From positions 1 to 9,019 of the forward strand of contig JABGTH010000061.1 of the NCBI GenBank assembly GCA_018647275.1: 9,019 nucleotides of DNA, read 5' to 3'. Source of the stretch: Paracoccaceae bacterium. GTDB taxonomy: Bacteria; Pseudomonadota; Alphaproteobacteria; Rhodobacterales; Rhodobacteraceae. Below are positions 6,394-9,019 of this stretch, one piece after another (positions within the stretch are counted from its first letter, which is position 1; the number at the start of each line of letters is the position of its first letter). Under the pieces are notes generated by a model, which ran no database searches, was not told the origin of the DNA, and worked only from the letters and a program-made list of their open reading frames with translations. The position numbers and the translations under genes are program-made.

Positions 6394-6912
6394 ATGATAC
6401 GTCCTATTTTATTGCACCCCGACCCCCGCCTGAAAAAAGTCTGCGCTGATGTGCCAGATTTGACAGATGAATTGCGCACGCTTGCCGATGATATGTTGCA
6501 AACCATGTATGATGCCCCTGGCGTTGGATTGGCTGCGCCGCAGATCGGTATTTTGCATCGTTTGATTGTTTTGGACTGCGTCAAAGAAGAGGGTGAAACG
6601 GCCCGTCCGTTGATTATGTTCAATCCGGAAATTATCGCATCCTCGGATGAAAAGAACGTCTATGAAGAGGGGTGTTTGTCTATACCCGATTTGTTTGCGG
6701 ATGTGACCCGACCTAAAACAGTGCAAGTGCGCTGGATGGATCGTGATGGGAACGAACAAAACGAAGAGATGGATGGCTTATGGGCCACCTGTGTTCAGCA
6801 TGAAATCGATCACCTCGAGGGCAAGTTGTTTATCGACCACATCAAGCCCCTTCGCCGCCAGATGATCACTCGTAAAATGGTGAAGCTAAAGCGCGAATTG
6901 GCGCGGGGTTGA
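6394..6912 (+). CDS. def: Peptide deformylase, canonical copy (first of three)
   Basis: The metalloenzyme removes the formyl group from the N-terminal Met of new proteins at the ribosome. The 172-residue product carries all three hallmark motifs: G-V-G-L-A-A-P-Q (43-50), E-G-C-L-S (92-96, metal ligand C94) and Q-H-E-I-D-H-L (135-141, metal ligands H136 and H140, catalytic E137). The C-terminal helix (about 151-172) is rich in Lys and Arg, as in deformylases that dock on the ribosome through this helix. The ATG at 6394 is chosen since M-I-R-P-I-L-x-H-P-D-P-R-L is the normal N terminus; the frame stays open upstream to an ATG at 6235, but that would run into the divergent beta-lyase gene. No ribosome site is visible, so the message may be leaderless. 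It is six bases upstream of the second copy. It is the copy best suited to be the housekeeping enzyme. Confidence 0.95.
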   Translation: MIRPILLHPDPRLKKVCADVPDLTDELRTLADDMLQTMYDAPGVGLAAPQIGILHRLIVLDCVKEEGETARPLIMFNPEIIASSDEKNVYEEGCLSIPDLFADVTRPKTVQVRWMDRDGNEQNEEMDGLWATCVQHEIDHLEGKLFIDHIKPLRRQMITRKMVKLKRELARG

Positions 6913-6918
6913 TCGGGG

Positions 6919-7419
6919 ATGAGTGTCCTAGATATCGTCGTTTGGCCAGATGCGCGGTTGACTGAGACCTGTGTTCAGGTTGAGGAAATCACCCAGGAAA
7001 TTCGCACCTTGGCCCAAGATATGTTGGACACGATGTATGCTGCTCAGGGTCGAGGTTTAGCCGCGTCTCAGGTTGGTTCACTAAACCGTCTATTTGTGAT
7101 GGATATTGGTTGGAAAGAAGGCAAGTCGGATCCGTTGGTTTGCATCAATCCAATGTTACAAGAAATTGGCGAAGAACGCGCTGTATTGGAAGAGGGCTGT
7201 CTTTCGATTCCGGGCGTATTGGCCGAGGTGAACCGCCCGTCGCAGGTTCAGATGGTTTGGTCTTCCCTCGAGGGTGGTCGTTATGTTCAATCCTTTGATG
7301 GGTTCGGTGCGGCCTGTGTTCAGCATGAAATCGATCATCTTGATGGGATTGTGACATTTGATCATTTGGACGCTGAAACGCGTGCGGCTCTGATTGCGCA
7401 GTACGAGGCGGCGAAATGA
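6919..7419 (+). CDS. def: Peptide deformylase paralogue with altered motif I (second of three)
   Basis: The 166-residue product keeps every catalytic residue: Q51 of motif I, C94 in E-G-C-L-S (92-96), and H136, E137, H140 in Q-H-E-I-D-H-L. Motif I, however, reads G-R-G-L-A-A-S-Q (44-51): an Arg replaces the usual hydrophobic residue and Ser replaces Pro. The N terminus has V-W-P-D-A-R-L (8-14), sharing W-P-D with the third copy and unlike H-P-D of the first. The C-terminal end (about 149-166) is not basic, in contrast to the two neighbours. The start at 6919 follows the first copy's TGA by six bases with a weak GGGG just before it. The stop overlaps the third copy's ATG as ATGA. It is probably active, perhaps with a changed substrate preference; this is inference from residues only. 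Confidence 0.9.
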   Translation: MSVLDIVVWPDARLTETCVQVEEITQEIRTLAQDMLDTMYAAQGRGLAASQVGSLNRLFVMDIGWKEGKSDPLVCINPMLQEIGEERAVLEEGCLSIPGVLAEVNRPSQVQMVWSSLEGGRYVQSFDGFGAACVQHEIDHLDGIVTFDHLDAETRAALIAQYEAAK

Positions 7420-7907
7420 CGGTTCGCCCGTTTGTCAGTTGGCCAGACAAGCGGTTGCGCACAGCCGTGCCAGAAGTTGCCGAAATTACGGATGAGATTC
7501 GTTTGATCTGGGCGGATATGGTTGAGACGATGGATGCAATGCCCGGTGTTGGATTGGCCGCGCCGCAAATCGGCGTCATGATGCAGCTGGCGGTAGTCGA
7601 TGCGTCTCCGGATCGCAAACGACGGATACTTTTGGCGAACCCAACTATCCTGTCAACGTCAGAAGAAATGAACACTCACGATGAAGCCAGCCCAAATTTA
7701 CCGGGTGTTTCTGCGATTATTAAGCGGCCTAAGAATGTAAGCGTTCGGTATCTGAATGAAGATGGCGTAATAACGCGTGGTGATTTTACAGGGCTTGAAG
7801 CGACGAGCGTTCAGCACCAAATTGATCATCTGCAGGGCAAAATGTATTTTGACAATCTTGGCCGTGTGAAACGCGATATGCTGCTGCGTAAAGCGCGTAA
7901 AACATAA
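7416..7907 (+). CDS. Deformylase-like protein with lost metal and catalytic residues (third of three)
   Basis: The 163-residue product clearly has the deformylase fold signature: W-P-D-K-R-L (9-14), a perfect motif I G-V-G-L-A-A-P-Q (44-51) and the Q-H-x-I-D-H-L-Q-G frame of motif III (133-141). Motif II is destroyed: where the others have E-G-C-L-S this one has E-A-S-P-N (90-94), so the metal-binding Cys is Ser92. The catalytic Glu of HExxH is Gln135 (codon CAA), with H134 and H138 kept. The protein is therefore predicted to be inactive as a deformylase. The frame is uninterrupted, there is no frameshift, and the ATG overlaps the second copy's TGA (ATGA), so it is read as a coupled gene and not as debris. 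The C-terminal tail (about 149-163) is strongly basic. Possible roles are ribosome binding, competition with or regulation of the active copies, or a different ligand. Confidence 0.9.
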   Translation: MTVRPFVSWPDKRLRTAVPEVAEITDEIRLIWADMVETMDAMPGVGLAAPQIGVMMQLAVVDASPDRKRRILLANPTILSTSEEMNTHDEASPNLPGVSAIIKRPKNVSVRYLNEDGVITRGDFTGLEATSVQHQIDHLQGKMYFDNLGRVKRDMLLRKARKT

Positions 7908-7939
7908 GTTTTTGAGGCGTGCCAACGGCATGCCACTGC

Positions 7940-7945
7940 GAGGGA
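7940..7945 (+). promoter_or_regulatory. Ribosome binding site of fmt
   Basis: GAGGGA stands just upstream of two tandem ATG codons (7946 and 7949). Spacing suits the second, giving the conserved M-R-I-V-F-M-G-T-P-D-F start, and argues against the in-frame ATG at 7919. Confidence 0.6.
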
Positions 7946-7948
7946 ATG

Positions 7949-8854
7949 ATGCGTATAGTCTTTATGGGAACACCGGATTTTTCGGTTCCGGTGCTTGAAG
8001 CGCTTGTTGATGCAGGTCACGATATCGTTGCAGTCTATTCCCAGCCACCGCGCCCTGCAGGCCGTGGCAAGAAAGATCGCCCAAGCCCAGTTCAATCTAA
8101 GGCTGAGGCGCTTGGCTTGATCGTGCGTTATCCCCAAAGCGTTCGCACAAACGAGGCCCTTGCCGATTTTGTAGCGCTGGAAGCAGATGTCGCAGTTGTC
8201 GTGGCATATGGTTTGATACTGCCCCAATCCATTTTGGATGCGCCCAAAAACGGGTGTCTGAATATTCACGCAAGCCTTTTGCCGCGTTGGCGTGGGGCGG
8301 CACCAATTCACCGCGCCATTATGGCTGGTGATGCTGAAACGGGCGTCTGCATTATGCAGATGGAGGCAGGATTGGACACAGGTCCAGTTCTAAGCCGTCA
8401 TGCTATTTCGATCGGTGAAACGGAAACGACCTTGCAGTTACATGACCGCCTTAGCGTGCTCGGTGCGGATGCGATTGTAGAGACGTTGGCAAATTTGGAT
8501 CAACTTACGCCTCAGGAACAACCTAAAGAGGGCGTCACCTACGCGGCCAAAATAGACAAAGCAGAAGCTGCGATAGATTGGACCAAATCAGCCGTTGAAG
8601 TTGATCGGTTGATCCGCGGTCTATCCCCGTTCCCCGGCGCATGGTTTGAGATGGATGGAACACGTATTAAGGTTCTTGGCTCTACTTTGGTTGATCAGAA
8701 TGGGAATGCTGGTGCAGTCTTGGATGACGCTTTGACAATTGCGTGTGGCAGCGGTGCGATTAGACTGACACACTTGCAGCGTGCAGGTAAAAGTGCGCAA
8801 GATGCTGGGCAGTTCCAGAACGGCTGGCCAATTGCGGCTGGCACGCAACTATAG
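7949..8854 (+). CDS. fmt: Methionyl-tRNA formyltransferase
   Basis: The cytosolic enzyme transfers a formyl group from 10-formyltetrahydrofolate to Met on initiator tRNA. The 301-residue length is normal. The N-terminal formyltransferase domain (about 1-190) has M-R-I-V-F-M-G-T-P-D-F (1-11), the R-P-A-G-R-G-K loop (35-41), the catalytic trio N105 and H107 in N-I-H-A-S-L-L-P-R-W-R-G-A-A-P-I (105-120) and D143 in G-L-D-T-G-P. The C-terminal domain (about 205-301) carries A-x-I-x-W and R-G-L-S-P-F-P-G-A-W (223-232). The ATG at 7949 is chosen from the conserved N terminus and the GAGGGA site; the ATG at 7946 would only add one Met. The gene begins 41 bases after the third deformylase-like gene. 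Its product makes the formyl group that the first deformylases remove, so grouping with them is functionally coherent. Confidence 0.96.
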   Translation: MRIVFMGTPDFSVPVLEALVDAGHDIVAVYSQPPRPAGRGKKDRPSPVQSKAEALGLIVRYPQSVRTNEALADFVALEADVAVVVAYGLILPQSILDAPKNGCLNIHASLLPRWRGAAPIHRAIMAGDAETGVCIMQMEAGLDTGPVLSRHAISIGETETTLQLHDRLSVLGADAIVETLANLDQLTPQEQPKEGVTYAAKIDKAEAAIDWTKSAVEVDRLIRGLSPFPGAWFEMDGTRIKVLGSTLVDQNGNAGAVLDDALTIACGSGAIRLTHLQRAGKSAQDAGQFQNGWPIAAGTQL

Positions 8855-8867
8855 CGGAGAAGATACC

Positions 8868-9019
8868 ATGTTTCCTACAATGATAGGCACAGTCGTGATT
8901 GCAGGGATCGTTGGATATCTTGCTGAGAAAAGCAATTTCACCCACAATGGAATTCTTCAATCCATTATCATTTGCGTGGGTGGTGCTTTTCTATTTTACT
9001 TTGTGCGATTGATGTTTGG
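8868..9019 (+). CDS. Small membrane protein resembling GlsB/YeaQ/YmgE family, 5' part (3' end outside window)
   Basis: The ATG at 8868 has GGAG at 8856-8859, 8 bases upstream, and starts 13 bases after the fmt stop. Fifty codons are visible. The protein begins with a hydrophobic glycine-rich segment (about 5-18, M-I-G-T-V-V-I-A-G-I-V-G-Y-L), a short polar loop containing N-F-T-H-N-G (23-28), then a second hydrophobic segment (about 29-49, with G-G-A-F-L-F-Y-F-V-R). This two-helix, glycine-rich layout is typical of the small inner-membrane stress proteins of the GlsB/YeaQ/YmgE (transglycosylase-associated) type. The family assignment is moderate because only the first part is present and the diagnostic glycine pattern is incomplete. 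It likely shares the fmt transcript. Confidence 0.7.
   Translation, partial: MFPTMIGTVVIAGIVGYLAEKSNFTHNGILQSIIICVGGAFLFYFVRLMF

Noticed and set aside
7145..7675. A 176-residue minus-strand reading frame opposite the second and third deformylase genes
   Set aside because: It mirrors conserved coding sequence on the other strand, has a low-complexity composition rich in Arg/Pro/Ser/Thr and no ribosome site.
7416..7907. The third deformylase-like gene as a pseudogene
   Set aside because: The frame is full length without frameshift or stop, the start overlaps the previous gene in a coupled arrangement, and the rest of the fold motifs are kept; only active-site residues changed.
7826..8311. A 161-residue minus-strand reading frame opposite fmt
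   Set aside because: It is antisense to well-conserved fmt codons and shows no family resemblance or start signal.
1..9019. CRISPR array, insertion sequence, phage or tRNA gene
   Set aside because: No regularly spaced repeats, transposase-like frame, terminal inverted repeats or cloverleaf-type sequence were found on reading both strands.

Overview
The window reads as ordinary chromosome from an alphaproteobacterium, most likely a marine Rhodobacteraceae (Roseobacter-group) species. The basis is protein character and gene content: aerobic-pathway names and order for the cobalamin genes, a def/fmt cluster followed by a small GlsB/YeaQ-like membrane protein, and a conserved 117-residue protein of a type I associate with this family. 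No database was searched, so the taxon is an inference. Coding density is high. I see no insertion sequence, tRNA, rRNA, CRISPR array or phage gene.

Layout. Bases 2-235 (+) are the 3' end of smc, the chromosome-condensation ATPase. A strong hairpin at 269-304 separates it from a convergent minus-strand block. That block, read leftwards from 3359, is cobC (threonine-phosphate decarboxylase, TTG start), cobD/cbiB (adenosylcobinamide-phosphate synthase, 4-base ATGA overlap with cobC) and an MltB-type lytic transglycosylase packed against the cobD stop. A 166-base gap then leads to a glutathionyl-hydroquinone reductase, also on the minus strand (3526-4500). A divergent intergenic region follows, then a plus-strand conserved protein of unknown function (4698-5051) and a second hairpin terminator (5089-5112). 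Convergent to this is a MalY/PatB-type cystathionine beta-lyase (minus, 5121-6290).

From 6394 to the end everything is on the plus strand: three consecutive peptide deformylase genes, then fmt (methionyl-tRNA formyltransferase), then the start of a small membrane-protein gene. Fmt adds the formyl group to initiator Met-tRNA and deformylase removes it from new proteins, so the cluster holds both ends of the N-formylmethionine cycle.

The most notable feature is the third deformylase copy (7416-7907). Its reading frame is intact and overlaps the second copy by four bases, yet the metal-ligand Cys is Ser and the catalytic Glu of HExxH is Gln. It therefore looks like a conserved pseudoenzyme carried in the operon with two apparently active paralogues. 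The middle copy keeps its catalytic residues but has an Arg in motif I and lacks a basic C-terminal helix. Apart from this array I see no unfamiliar system.
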